Counted from the stretch's first letter, positions 24,528-32,816 are shown. The stretch is DNA of 53,993 bases from Candidatus Azambacteria bacterium (GCA_016200965.1 JACQDT010000013.1:1-53993); one strand, 5' to 3'. Translations and numbers: made by a program. The notes: generated by a model not told the origin, from the letters alone.

Positions 24528-24947
24528 CTAATTGTCCAACGCTTCATTTACCATTTTATCGGCAAGCGTGTTCTGCTCGCGCCGGACGTGCATGAACGCC
24601 ACGCCCGCGAAATCCGTTTTGAGATTCCATACCTCTATGAACAGCTGTTGGATGTGCGGCGTGGAAAGCTTGTACTGCCCGTTTAACTGGCGCACGGCGA
24701 GCTCGGAGTCCATGCGCATATCTATAATCATTTTTTTTGCTTTTTCTTTGCCGTACAGTTGCTTGGCTTTTTTGAGCGAGAAAATAATCGCTTTGTATTC
24801 GGCTTCGTTGTTGGTGCCGTCCTGGACGCGCTCGCCGTACGTATGAAGCGGCTGTCCCGTGCGCGCGTCCACGAACGCCACCCCGATTGCCGAAGGCCCC
24901 GGATTCCCCCGCGACCCCCCGTCGGTATAGATGATGAGTGTATCCAT
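24528..24947 (-). CDS. Ribonuclease HI-family protein
   Basis: 139 aa. Catalytic acids are seen in YTDGGSRGNPG (Asp), NNEAEY (Glu), MDSELAV (Asp) and the C-terminal NTLADKMVNEA (Asp). It cleaves RNA in RNA-DNA hybrids, for example primers and R-loops. It lacks extra hybrid-binding domains and is close to the minimal length. Confidence 0.92.
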   Translation of the reverse strand: MDTLIIYTDGGSRGNPGPSAIGVAFVDARTGQPLHTYGERVQDGTNNEAEYKAIIFSLKKAKQLYGKEKAKKMIIDMRMDSELAVRQLNGQYKLSTPHIQQLFIEVWNLKTDFAGVAFMHVRREQNTLADKMVNEALDN

Positions 24948-24979
24948 GCAGATATGGTATCACACCATTTCGGAGAAAC

Positions 24980-25015
24980 AAAAAGAGGCCGGATTTTATC
25001 CGGGCCTCTTTTTTA
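24980..25015 (-). terminator. Rho-independent terminator
   Basis: AAAAGAGGCC and GGGCCTCTTTT pair around a GGATTTTATCC loop with one bulge, flanked by A- and T-runs on both strands. It lies 22 bp beyond the stop of the transporter remnant and can act in both directions. Confidence 0.75.
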
Positions 25016-25036
25016 AAAGCGAATCTCGTACACATC

Positions 25037-25432
25037 CTAACGCTTCAGAGCGATAAGTGCGACGCCAATCACTGTAAGAACGATACCAATAAAGTGATAG
25101 GTGTCGAAGCGAATGTGATCGAACCACTTCGGCAATATAGTCGCGCATACCATAATCGCAAGAAAGGCGAGTGCGCTTGAGGCGTTGATGATCGCCACTG
25201 GGAGCGCTGGGTTTGGCGCGGTCGCAATGGCTTGGAAAGCAAGAATATTGTCCGATTTTATATCAACAAAGTCGCGAAAACAAAAACCCGGAGAGTGAGT
25301 AGTGGAAGGTGTGATGCTCCCATGTGCTCCGGCCGGGATGAGGATCCTTGTAAGGCTCCTTGGAAGGCGCCGCTTTGGAAGAGGCGCGCGTATGAAAACC
25401 GCGTATTTAATTTGAGAGAAGTCTTGATTCAC
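25037..25432 (-). pseudogene. C-terminal remnant of an EamA/DMT-type transporter
   Basis: Only the last ~75 residues look like a transporter: SDNILAFQAIATAPNPALPVAI, a hydrophobic helix, then YHFIGIVLTVIGVALIALKR, the usual final helix of EamA permeases. The preceding ~55 residues are unrelated and the other eight or so helices are missing. It ends with a proper terminator, so the gene was probably truncated at its 5' side. The stretch 25433-25599 holds nothing recognisable. Confidence 0.65.
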
Positions 25433-25599
25433 CGCTTGTCAGCGCCGAAAATAGAGAACTTTTATCCCCCCAAGCGGCATAATCGGCATTCTCCGAACTT
25501 TTTCAAGTCCAGTATTATTAATGAACACCCCTGTTCAAGGTCAGCTCGACCGCGCCGCCTTCTGCACTAGAATATAACAACTAATGGAGAAGAAAGGTG

Positions 25600-26217
25600 T
25601 CACCTTTCGCGTACGCGCGCAATAAACCGAAACGACTGCTGACGCACCGCACGAAACGTGCCGATAGTGTAATGCATGTGGCGTAACGCGGGATGCGCGG
25701 CGAGTTTTTTACGGCCCCGCGATAAACCAAGCTTTATCGCATTTTCAGTTTTATGCAGGGCGTGCGCGATCTCCTTTACGCTTTGCCCTTCCTGATATTT
25801 CAGAGACAATATATGCCTGTGGACCGGCGCGATATCCGAAGCCGCGCTCCATACTTGTTGCGTATCAAATCGTATAGTACGCGCTTGAGCTTCTTTTTCG
25901 CCTTTCTCGTCGGGAATCTGATCTGCCCCCTCAAAGGCTGATTCCTTTTTTTTCCTGTAATAATTTACACAAATGTTATGGGCAATCGTGAAAAGATAGT
26001 TGAGATAGGATCCGCCGTGATGCCTATAGTGAGACAAGTGTGCAAACGCGTGCAAAAACGTGTCCTGCGTAAAGTCCTCTGCCGTTTCTTTCCTACCGAC
26101 ACGCCGGAGCATATATCCTTTCACCCTTTGGACATACTTTTGGTATAGCAGGCCGTAGACCTCTTTGTCATTTTGCGATCTCTCGATTAAGAGAAGATCG
26201 TCGTCATATCGCTCCAT
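25600..26217 (-). CDS. ECF-type RNA polymerase sigma factor
   Basis: 205 aa. Region 2 is clear (AEDFTQDTFLHAFAHLSHYR, then YLNYLFTIAHNICVNYYRKKK, the -10 binding part). Region 4 is HRHILSLKYQEGQSVKEIAHALHKTENAIKLGLSRGRKKL. No anti-sigma gene is adjacent. The ~25-residue basic tail is unusual. A 10-bp perfect palindrome stands 3 bp before the start codon. Confidence 0.9.
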   Translation of the reverse strand: MERYDDDLLLIERSQNDKEVYGLLYQKYVQRVKGYMLRRVGRKETAEDFTQDTFLHAFAHLSHYRHHGGSYLNYLFTIAHNICVNYYRKKKESAFEGADQIPDEKGEKEAQARTIRFDTQQVWSAASDIAPVHRHILSLKYQEGQSVKEIAHALHKTENAIKLGLSRGRKKLAAHPALRHMHYTIGTFRAVRQQSFRFIARVRER

Positions 26218-26220
26218 ATG

Positions 26221-26249
26221 CTTTTGTCATTTCAAGTGTATGACAAAAG
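26221..26249. promoter_or_regulatory. Palindrome at the sigma-factor start
   Basis: CTTTTGTCAT and ATGACAAAAG are perfect complements with a 9-nt spacer, ending 3 bp from the ATG (26217). It could be an operator, or an mRNA hairpin that controls initiation if transcription starts upstream. Confidence 0.55.
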
Positions 26250-26364
26250 CCAATGTGCGATCTGATACTTTATATTATCCCGCAAATACCATTTGCCTGT
26301 CCATGTTTTTCATCACAATTTATCAACTGCTTGTACACCTGTTTATGCACATAGTTATCAACAA

Positions 26365-26394
26365 AGAAGCAGTCGCTTAAGGCGACTGCTTCTT
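26365..26394 (-). terminator. Terminator of the FN3 surface-protein gene
   Basis: A 13-bp stem AAGAAGCAGTCGC / GCGACTGCTTCTT with a 4-nt loop, followed by TTTG on the minus strand, 25 bp beyond the stop of the surface-protein gene. Confidence 0.7.
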
Positions 26395-26418
26395 GGTAAG
26401 ACAAATAACGTCTTTCTG

Positions 26419-27744
26419 CTACTGGAGATTGCCTCCGTCCTGATAGTTGTCTCTTTCGGTCTCGTCAACGGTCACAATGTCTTCCCATTTGAATCCACGG
26501 CGGTTAAACACGCTTTCAGAGGGAATCCATTGCCGCTTGCCGCCGGAGATAAAGTATACCTTTGCATCTCCCGAGGCGCGCAAAAGTGTTACGTTTGATA
26601 CCGTGGAATAATAAGCGAGTTCGCGCGGGCTTATCACGGTAACATCGGACCAATCCAACCCCTGCGCTTCAAACGCGGACGGATCGGCAACATGGCGTTT
26701 CTTGCCACCCGAGACAATATATACGGCGGGATTGTCACTGCTTCTGATGAGCGAACTATCCGCGTAAGCATCCACAACGGCTTGCGACATAATATTAATG
26801 TTGTCCCATTTTAAACCCATGTCCTCAAACGCCCTCGCGCTTGGGATGTGTCGCCTCTTGCCATCTTTGATAATGTAGACCTCCTGACCGTCTGATGATC
26901 TTAGAATCGTTCCGTCGGGAAGATCCGTCGCCTGCCTGAACCGAACCATTGTTGAACCGCCAAACGTCTGTCCGCTGATGACACCCGAGATAATAATTTG
27001 TTTGGGCGTGAATATGGGATTGGTTGAGGTGGCGGCCTGCGGTGAGCTTGTCGAACCCGTAGAAGTGGTTGTCGTTCCCTGCGCGAGCAGATCAATCACC
27101 GCGCGGCGCGAGAATTTCAGATGCAAGCGGCTTTCGCGGTCGCGATCTTCATCGTCATGCTTTTTGTCTTTCTTCGCTTTCACTTTCACGCGTTCCGGCG
27201 AGAGCGTGCCGTTGAGTTTCACCGATGACATGTCCGCATCACGCGCGTCGTATCCTTCCGGAAACATCACGCGAACCTCAACCCATCTGCCCTTGCTTCT
27301 TCCATTTATGGTTTTTGGTTCAACTTTAACACCCACAGTGATAATCCCCACCACTGACGGCGTGGTGGTCGCGGGAGCTGAAAACGTGGTAAATGACTGA
27401 TCGGTGAATGTGGCAAGATTGCCCGCCTCATCCCGTGACTTCACGATGAAATGGTAGGTGGTGGACGCGGTGAGTCCGGACAAGTTCACCGTGTGCGCGG
27501 TGGTCGTCGCCGTCTGCAATGCGCTTGAAAAACCGTACGCGGTGGTGGTGCCGTAATCCGCCTGCGTGTCTGAGGGCTCGTCGGTCGTCCATGAAATAGT
27601 GGACGTGGCATGCGTAACGTCCGAAACCCCTACGCCGCTGATAACAGGCGGGGTCATGTCTGCCGCATGAGCAAACATCGCAAGAGTTCCCACAAACGCA
27701 AACACCAAAAGAGCGTTTGCCGCAATCAATATACGTTTTGACAT
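26419..27744 (-). CDS. Secreted surface protein with FN3 domain and three VYIIKDG-type repeats
   Basis: 441 aa. It has a signal peptide (residues 1-28, cut near AHA), then a fibronectin type III-like domain (ISGVGVSDVTHATSTISWTTD to ~125), a polar linker rich in Thr/Ser, and three C-terminal repeats of ~55-60 residues. Each repeat has the pattern [VI]Y-[FI]-x-[SD]GGK[RK]x[WH]-[IV]-x-S/D-x-x-x-F-x-x-x-G-[LF]-x-W-x-[DN]-[IV]. The repeats also occur in the next protein upstream. It is probably exported and cell-wall associated; its role is unknown. Confidence 0.85.
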   Translation of the reverse strand: MSKRILIAANALLVFAFVGTLAMFAHAADMTPPVISGVGVSDVTHATSTISWTTDEPSDTQADYGTTTAYGFSSALQTATTTAHTVNLSGLTASTTYHFIVKSRDEAGNLATFTDQSFTTFSAPATTTPSVVGIITVGVKVEPKTINGRSKGRWVEVRVMFPEGYDARDADMSSVKLNGTLSPERVKVKAKKDKKHDDEDRDRESRLHLKFSRRAVIDLLAQGTTTTSTGSTSSPQAATSTNPIFTPKQIIISGVISGQTFGGSTMVRFRQATDLPDGTILRSSDGQEVYIIKDGKRRHIPSARAFEDMGLKWDNINIMSQAVVDAYADSSLIRSSDNPAVYIVSGGKKRHVADPSAFEAQGLDWSDVTVISPRELAYYSTVSNVTLLRASGDAKVYFISGGKRQWIPSESVFNRRGFKWEDIVTVDETERDNYQDGGNLQ

Positions 27745-27762
27745 ACGAATAAATTTAATAAT

Positions 27763-27781
27763 GAGCCCTTTTAAAGGCTCT
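27763..27781. other. Hairpin between the two surface-protein genes
   Basis: GAGCC and GGCTC pair around CTTTTAAA, with near-palindromic flanks. It may end the upstream surface-protein transcript or serve as a processing site. No T-run follows, so the call is weak. Confidence 0.35.
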
Positions 27782-27825
27782 CGCTACATGAGACGATATG
27801 ATTCCTTTTGTGTTACATGTTACAT

Positions 27826-29244
27826 CTAATACGAAAACCGCGCCACCAAAAGGCCGTCTTTGTCGCGCAATATGATCGCGTCGCTGTCGTTGGGCCATAT
27901 TTCCTTTGACTGGTTCATATACACCCTCCATTCGTCCAGCAAAAAATCATAATACGTATGATTTCTCTCCACGCACTGGGAATAGCTGAACCGCTCTTTC
28001 ACATAATCATGGCACTCCGTATCCAAAAGCGGATCGCCCGCGTTCGCTTCCTTGCAGGACGAAAGCCCCGCAATCACCTTTTGGCAGTATGTGCTTAACC
28101 GCTTTACTTCATCCTGATTCGTCTGCGGACACATATTGGGAAGCGCTGGGGTGAATTTATAATATGTATTGAGATACCCGACGCATTTATTCAGACGAAA
28201 ATTAACGCCCGACGGGCTGACGCCGCTATATAAAATTATCTTGCTTTTTGAAGTGAGCATAAGCGGAACTTTGTATTCATACAATGGCTGATTGGATATT
28301 TCGTACGCCTCGGACGGGATCGCAAACCCCGTATTGCGCCTTTCGCTCCCCAGCATCCACCCGCCGATGGCGATAGGGTCGTTTGCGCCTATGGACGCAA
28401 GCGTTATCTGTTCCTGCAAAGGATCCGTCGCGCGCGGAGAACCGGAAAGAGAAATTTTTCCGAAATACGGTGATATTTTCAGCTCAAATGAATACCATTT
28501 GGGAATTTTATCCACGTTGCCGTCGGGATCTTTCGCGCGCGCGAAAAAACGGTATACGCCGTTCTTTTTAGGAAGCGTGATCCGCCGCTCCTGCCCAGAG
28601 GTAACCCATCCCGAATCCACGCCTTCAAGGAACGTTTCAAAGGTAAGCGCGCGGTTGTCCTGGCGCGCCACCACGCCGGTAATTTTAAATTTCACGGAAA
28701 CATCTTCCGCCATCGCCGGCGGGGTTTCCTGTATCACGGTCAGTGGCCGCGCCGTGAACTGCGGGGCGCTTATCAGCTTCCCTTCAGATATGCTCTTGAG
28801 TTTCTTGGGGGACACATCATGAATGGAATACCACTCAAGTCCGAGACGGCCGAAATCCTGTTCTGTTTGAATCCAGCGCCGCGCGCCCCTCTCAACGAGA
28901 TACACCTTCACTCCGTCGCCTCCTTCTGCCTTGTTTGCGCGCACAAGCGCTCCGTCGGGGTATCTGCTTTTTGAGTCAAGATTTTTTCCCGTCGGATATC
29001 CGAGCAGATCCTCATCGGAAACGGTCTGGATCGCGTCCCAGTTGAATTCAAATGAGTTGAATGCGGCCGCATCGGGCACCCATCGCTTCATGCCGTTTTC
29101 AAGAAAATATACCCGCTCGCCGCTTCCTTTCATCAGGGTTCCTTCGTTCTGTGCAAAAAACGCATATCCTTGAAAAGGAAACACAAAAAAACCAACGGAG
29201 AGGAAAGCAGTTACATAAAGGGTTCTAAATGCAGGGGTCTTCAT
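27826..29244 (-). CDS. Secreted surface protein with VYFLENG repeats
   Basis: The start is placed at ATG 29244 (472 aa), where a signal peptide follows at once (MKTPAFRTLYVTAFLSVGFF, ending near GYAFF). Two repeats (VYFLENGMKRWVPDAAAFN and VYLVERGARRWIQTEQDF) match those of the neighbouring surface protein. A beta-rich, Ig-like middle (res ~190-270) follows, then a cysteine-bearing C-terminal domain (C in NKCVGYL, ALPNMCPQ, STYCQK, LSSCKEA, TECHDY, SQCVERN), with the last ~50 residues predicting a lamin-tail-like beta fold. Exported, role unknown; probably works with the FN3 protein. Confidence 0.82.
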   Translation of the reverse strand: MKTPAFRTLYVTAFLSVGFFVFPFQGYAFFAQNEGTLMKGSGERVYFLENGMKRWVPDAAAFNSFEFNWDAIQTVSDEDLLGYPTGKNLDSKSRYPDGALVRANKAEGGDGVKVYLVERGARRWIQTEQDFGRLGLEWYSIHDVSPKKLKSISEGKLISAPQFTARPLTVIQETPPAMAEDVSVKFKITGVVARQDNRALTFETFLEGVDSGWVTSGQERRITLPKKNGVYRFFARAKDPDGNVDKIPKWYSFELKISPYFGKISLSGSPRATDPLQEQITLASIGANDPIAIGGWMLGSERRNTGFAIPSEAYEISNQPLYEYKVPLMLTSKSKIILYSGVSPSGVNFRLNKCVGYLNTYYKFTPALPNMCPQTNQDEVKRLSTYCQKVIAGLSSCKEANAGDPLLDTECHDYVKERFSYSQCVERNHTYYDFLLDEWRVYMNQSKEIWPNDSDAIILRDKDGLLVARFSY

Positions 29245-29369
29245 AGCCCTCAATGATACAATGCGTGGGGAATAAGTCAAGATGAAACGCATCGCTTTTT
29301 GTGGTAGAATAGGAATTCCAAGAGAAACCAAAGGTCGAAGAAACTCAATTATAGTGTAACATATTTTAT

Positions 29370-29663
29370 ATGGCTATCGTAAAAACAAAAAAGAGCGCAA
29401 CGGCCGCCAAAGCCCCCAAACCAATCGGCGCAGTCACCCACTATTACGGCGGCGTCGGCGTCGCGATTGTGAAGTTCAATCGCGCCGTGAAAGTCGGGGA
29501 AACGGTGCACTTCAAAGGAGCGAACACCGACTTCACGCAACCCATCTCTTCCATGCAATTTGACCACAAGGACATACAAAGCGCGAAAAAGGGGCAGGAG
29601 GTCGGCATAAAAGTTGACGACAAAGTCCGGGAAGGCGACAACGTATACGAAGCGGAAAAATAA
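29370..29663 (+). CDS. Translation-factor domain-2-like small protein
   Basis: 97 aa. After a Lys/Ala-rich start it reads as a single beta-barrel like domain 2 of EF-Tu type GTPases (PIGAVTHYYGGVGVAIVKF, VKVGETVHFKG, GQEVGIKVDDKVREGDNVYE). No GTPase domain is present. TATAGT lies 14 nt before the ATG. It is followed 18 bp later by the NMD3-like gene, so the pair may work in translation. The partner and target are unknown. Confidence 0.75.
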   Translation: MAIVKTKKSATAAKAPKPIGAVTHYYGGVGVAIVKFNRAVKVGETVHFKGANTDFTQPISSMQFDHKDIQSAKKGQEVGIKVDDKVREGDNVYEAEK

Positions 29664-29681
29664 TAATTAAATAAGGAAGAT

Positions 29682-30191
29682 ATGAAAAGGGGAAGAAACG
29701 CTTACACTCCCGGGCAAAGGCCGTTGCGCGGGCATACGAATGAATTCCCCAAAGGAAAAGGGGGCGTGGTGTTTTGCAAGGTATGCAACATCGTATACTT
29801 TAAAAAATCGTGGCATCACAATCTCCGCCGCCACAAAAACCTCCACGAAGACCTGGCGGTGGCGTTCGTCGTCTGCCCCGCCTGCGCGATGATACAAAAC
29901 GGGAAGTATGAAGGGAGGGTCGTCCTTACCAATATGCCTCCGCTTGTCCGGGAAAATCTTGAAAATCTCATCCATGCGTTTACCCATCGCGCATATCAAA
30001 GAGACCCGCTGGACCGTTTGATAGCGATCAAAAAGCAGAACGCCACATTTGAAATCACGACCACCGAAAACCAGCTCGCGGCGAAACTTGCCAAAAAAAT
30101 CAAAGACGTGTACAAAAAAGTACGCGTGAACGTCTCATACGGCCACGCGAAAGACAAAGCGTCTGAAATCACCATCGCGTTTCTCTCGTGA
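29682..30191 (+). CDS. NMD3-like zinc-ribbon protein
   Basis: 169 aa. The zinc ribbon uses CKVC (near residue 32) and CPAC (near 66), separated by a basic His-rich region (SWHHNLRRHKNLH). The second half (FEITTTENQLAAKLAKKIKDVYKKVRVNVSY) looks like the single domain that follows the ribbon in NMD3/BCAM0308-type proteins. NMD3 is a 60S export and assembly factor in eukaryotes and archaea; bacterial relatives are uncharacterised. A ribosome link is inference, supported by the adjacent domain-2-like protein and tRNA. Confidence 0.65.
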   Translation: MKRGRNAYTPGQRPLRGHTNEFPKGKGGVVFCKVCNIVYFKKSWHHNLRRHKNLHEDLAVAFVVCPACAMIQNGKYEGRVVLTNMPPLVRENLENLIHAFTHRAYQRDPLDRLIAIKKQNATFEITTTENQLAAKLAKKIKDVYKKVRVNVSYGHAKDKASEITIAFLS

Positions 30192-30194
30192 AGC

Positions 30195-30267
30195 GTCCCT
30201 ATAGCTCAACTGGATAGAGCGCAGCCCTCCGAAGGCTGAGATTGAGGTTCGAGCCCTCATAGGGACA
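30195..30267 (+). tRNA. tRNA-Arg (CCG)
   Basis: Acceptor GTCCCTA / TAGGGAC, D-arm GCTC..GAGC, anticodon stem CAGCC / GGCTG with loop CTCCGAA (anticodon CCG), discriminator A. CCA is not encoded. It stands 3 bp after the NMD3-like gene and at the left edge of an AT-richer block carrying DpnI. Confidence 0.95.
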
Positions 30268-30284
30268 CTAAGGTTCAATTTTTA

Positions 30285-30313
30285 CCCCGCACCGAACTTG
30301 TTCTGGTGCGGGG
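30285..30313 (+). other. GC hairpin after tRNA-Arg
   Basis: CCCCGCACC(GAAC) pairs with (GTTC)T-GGTGCGGGG, 18 nt after the tRNA. No T-run follows, so it is a processing or weak termination hairpin, or an edge of the adjacent acquired block. Confidence 0.45.
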
Positions 30314-30354
30314 CCTGTCGAGAGCACAATTCATAACTTGGTCGGAAAATTTAT

Positions 30355-31125
30355 ATGAGATTAGCTCTTAATGCGACATTAGCAAAAAACTATACAAGCC
30401 AATCACAAAAGGTTCGTGTTTTAACTGAAGCATGGGTTGATAATGCTGTCTTTTGTCCAAACTGTGGGCACCCCGATATTGATAAATCTCCGAATAATCA
30501 GCCCGTTGCCGATTTTTACTGCTTAAATTGCCGAGAAGAATATGAATTGAAAAGCAAGCAAAATACAATCGGTACGAAAATTGTGGATGGCGCGCATCGC
30601 ACGATGCTCGAACGGCTTACAAGTAGCAACAATCCGAATTTTTTTCTGCTAAACTATGACCCATCGAATCTCGAAGTAATAAATTTTCTTGTTATTCCAA
30701 AACACTTTTTCGTACCAGAAATTATCGAGAAAAGGAAACCTCTTTCGACGATGGCTCAGCGTGCTGGTTGGATTGGTTGCAATATTCTTCTACGAAGTAT
30801 CCCACAAACCGGCAAAATATTTTTCATAAAAAATAAACAGGTTGAGCCAAAAAAGAAAGTGCTTGCTGAATGGCAAAAAACACTTTTCTTGCGCGAGGAA
30901 AAGGAAATTTCGGCGAGGGGTTGGCTACTTGATGTAATGCGCTGCGTAGACAAGCTCGAGAGAAAAGAATTTAAACTCGATGACATATATACGTTTGAAA
31001 AAGAGTTGAACCAGTTACATCCCGACAATAAACACATTAAAGATAAAGTTCGCCAACAGCTACAAGTCTTGCGCGATAAAGGATACCTTGATTTTGTAGA
31101 GAGAGGAACTTATCAACTGCGATAG
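30355..31125 (+). CDS. DpnI-type methyl-directed restriction endonuclease
   Basis: 256 aa, collinear with DpnI (type IIM, cuts Gm6ATC). The PD-(D/E)xK site is visible as Asp53, Glu64 and Lys66 (VADFYC ... EEYELKSK), and zinc is held by Cys34, Cys37, Cys56 and Cys59. The C-terminal winged helix that reads methylated DNA is present (KIRQQ-like DKVRQQLQVLRDKGYL). It would destroy Dam-methylated incoming DNA, so the host must not methylate GATC adenine. No DpnD-like partner follows. AT-rich DNA next to a tRNA suggests acquisition. Confidence 0.93.
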   Translation: MRLALNATLAKNYTSQSQKVRVLTEAWVDNAVFCPNCGHPDIDKSPNNQPVADFYCLNCREEYELKSKQNTIGTKIVDGAHRTMLERLTSSNNPNFFLLNYDPSNLEVINFLVIPKHFFVPEIIEKRKPLSTMAQRAGWIGCNILLRSIPQTGKIFFIKNKQVEPKKKVLAEWQKTLFLREEKEISARGWLLDVMRCVDKLERKEFKLDDIYTFEKELNQLHPDNKHIKDKVRQQLQVLRDKGYLDFVERGTYQLR

Positions 31126-31183
31126 TTGACTTTTATTCATATTCGATCAAAGATCAGATCATTAATAATTAGATGATTTTTTT

Positions 31184-31657
31184 ATGAAAATCTCTAGAGA
31201 ACTTGCAATACAAATTTTAAAATATTGTCACGAACACAAAGACTTTTATTTTCCATTTTTAGTGGTGTGCAAAGAATATACTCCGGAAGATGATGATTTT
31301 GTAGAAATTGAATCTGAAGAATGGGAGACCATATTGGGAGATAAAACGTATGAAACTTTTGAACTTTGGGAAAATCTGCAAGATTTAAGAGAAGGAACCG
31401 TAGAACATCTTACAAATGGTTTCATCCAAATCATTATTGGGCAGTCGCTTGAAAAACATATTTATACTCTTGCAAAAAATTACCGAAGACAATGGCAAAA
31501 TGGTTTGTGTGAAAGTGAAAAAATTGAGAAATATGGACTGAATGAATTTATTGGGGGGAAGGCGGACGCATATGAGGATTGCTTGTATTTAATCAAAAAA
31601 TATCAGGGCATCTCTAGTAATCAGAATTCAATTTTCATAAAATACGAAGATGAATAA
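31184..31657 (+). CDS. Unknown acidic protein
   Basis: 157 aa, strongly acidic in the first half (EYTPEDDDFVEIESEEWETI), helical, with no recognised domain. It lies between the DpnI-type gene and the Panacea pair. The first ATG is preceded by a weak TTTTT rather than an SD. It may be an accessory gene of the same acquired block; function unknown. Confidence 0.6.
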   Translation: MKISRELAIQILKYCHEHKDFYFPFLVVCKEYTPEDDDFVEIESEEWETILGDKTYETFELWENLQDLREGTVEHLTNGFIQIIIGQSLEKHIYTLAKNYRRQWQNGLCESEKIEKYGLNEFIGGKADAYEDCLYLIKKYQGISSNQNSIFIKYEDE

Positions 31658-31706
31658 ACAATTAAAAGTGAGTTAATTAAGTGTGTATAACTTCTTTACA
31701 TTGCAA

Positions 31707-31735
31707 TTGACAAAAAATCCTTCATTATCTACACT
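31707..31735 (+). promoter_or_regulatory. Promoter of the Panacea gene, leaderless
   Basis: TTGACA (31707-31712), 17-bp spacer, TACACT (31730-31735); ATG at 31742. The start site should coincide with the ATG. Confidence 0.75.
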
Positions 31736-31741
31736 GGCTGT

Positions 31742-32533
31742 ATGCTTGCTAAATTCATTCGCGAACAACGCAAAAAGCGGAGTCTGACACAAGAATTTTT
31801 GGCGTCCGCGCTCGGCGTTTCCCGCCCCACCTATCTCCAAATAGAGCAAGGCGGGCGCGATTTGACTGTTACCGAAGCAAGAAAGCTAGCGGAAGTTTTT
31901 GATATTTCGTTTGAGAGTTTTTTGCGTGAAAAAGAAGGATTTAAAACAATCGTGAAAATAGGGGTTGGAAAGAAACGGGTACGTGAAGCTGAAAATGAGA
32001 TTCGTATCAGCATACCGCAAGAGAAAACGGATAAGTTCCGACAAGTACTTCTTTACATTTTGAAAAAAGTTGGCGGCAAACCGAATGTCGGTATGACAGT
32101 GCTGTATAAATTGCTCTACTTTATTGATTTTGATTACTACGAGAAATACGAAGACCAGTTGATGGGTTTGGTATATCTCAAGAATCATCGGGGACCAACA
32201 CCGCTTTTATTTGAAAACCTTATCGATAATATGGTGAAAAATGGAGAAGTGGAGATTATTAAGAGTAAGTTTTATCAATACCCTCAGACGAAGTACTTGG
32301 TGAACCCAAAAGTTGAGCCTGATTTAAGCATCCTGAACGGAAAAGAGCAGGAACATATTGATTGGGAATTGCAACGGCTTTCCGACATGACGGCGAGCCA
32401 GCTTTCCGATTTATCACATAAAGATGTGCCTTGGGTAAGCGCAGAGAGCAGTAAACCGCTTGATTACGAATCGGTTTTCTACCGTACGCCTGAGACGTCA
32501 GTACGCGAATATGGCAACACCGACGAAGATTGA
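31742..32533 (+). CDS. HTH-Panacea (DUF4065) antitoxin-like protein
   Basis: 263 aa. Residues 1-65 are an XRE helix-turn-helix (LTQEFLASALGVSRPTYLQIEQGGRDL). From about residue 100 on is the Panacea/SocA-like domain (VGMTVLYKLLYFIDFDYYEKYEDQLMGLVYLKNHRGPTP, FENLIDNMVKNGEVEI). Panacea domains are found as broad antitoxins beside diverse toxins. It overlaps the following toxin-like ORF by 23 bp, as expected for a toxin-antitoxin operon with translational coupling. Confidence 0.88.
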   Translation: MLAKFIREQRKKRSLTQEFLASALGVSRPTYLQIEQGGRDLTVTEARKLAEVFDISFESFLREKEGFKTIVKIGVGKKRVREAENEIRISIPQEKTDKFRQVLLYILKKVGGKPNVGMTVLYKLLYFIDFDYYEKYEDQLMGLVYLKNHRGPTPLLFENLIDNMVKNGEVEIIKSKFYQYPQTKYLVNPKVEPDLSILNGKEQEHIDWELQRLSDMTASQLSDLSHKDVPWVSAESSKPLDYESVFYRTPETSVREYGNTDED

Positions 32534-32816
32534 GTACGACGCGACTGATGTCTTTCAAAAAGATCTCAAACAACTCCTCAAGAAATTCCAAACGCTTGAA
32601 GAAGATTTGGAAACCGCCAAACGCAACGCGATAGAACTTTACCACCTCAAAAATATAAACAATCGGGGTGTCTTTCCTATCCCTAATTTTTGCAACGAAA
32701 CGATACTGGTTTGCAAAATCAAGAAGTTTGCCTGCAAGGCCCTCAAAGGACGAGGAGTGATGAGCGGCATCCGTATTATTTATGCATATCACAAAGAGTA
32801 TTTGAAAAATTTCTAA
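32511..32816 (+). CDS. RelE-like toxin partner of the Panacea protein
   Basis: The start is placed at ATG 32511 (101 aa), inside the end of the antitoxin gene. The pattern FQKDLKQLLKKFQTLEEDLETAK, then KIKKFACKALKGRGVMSGIRIIYAY, matches RelE/ParE-fold toxins, which cleave ribosome-bound mRNA. The end (YHKEYLKNF) comes early: family members usually have a final beta strand, so the C-terminus may be lost or changed by a frameshift. Activity is uncertain. Confidence 0.7.
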   Translation: MATPTKIEYDATDVFQKDLKQLLKKFQTLEEDLETAKRNAIELYHLKNINNRGVFPIPNFCNETILVCKIKKFACKALKGRGVMSGIRIIYAYHKEYLKNF

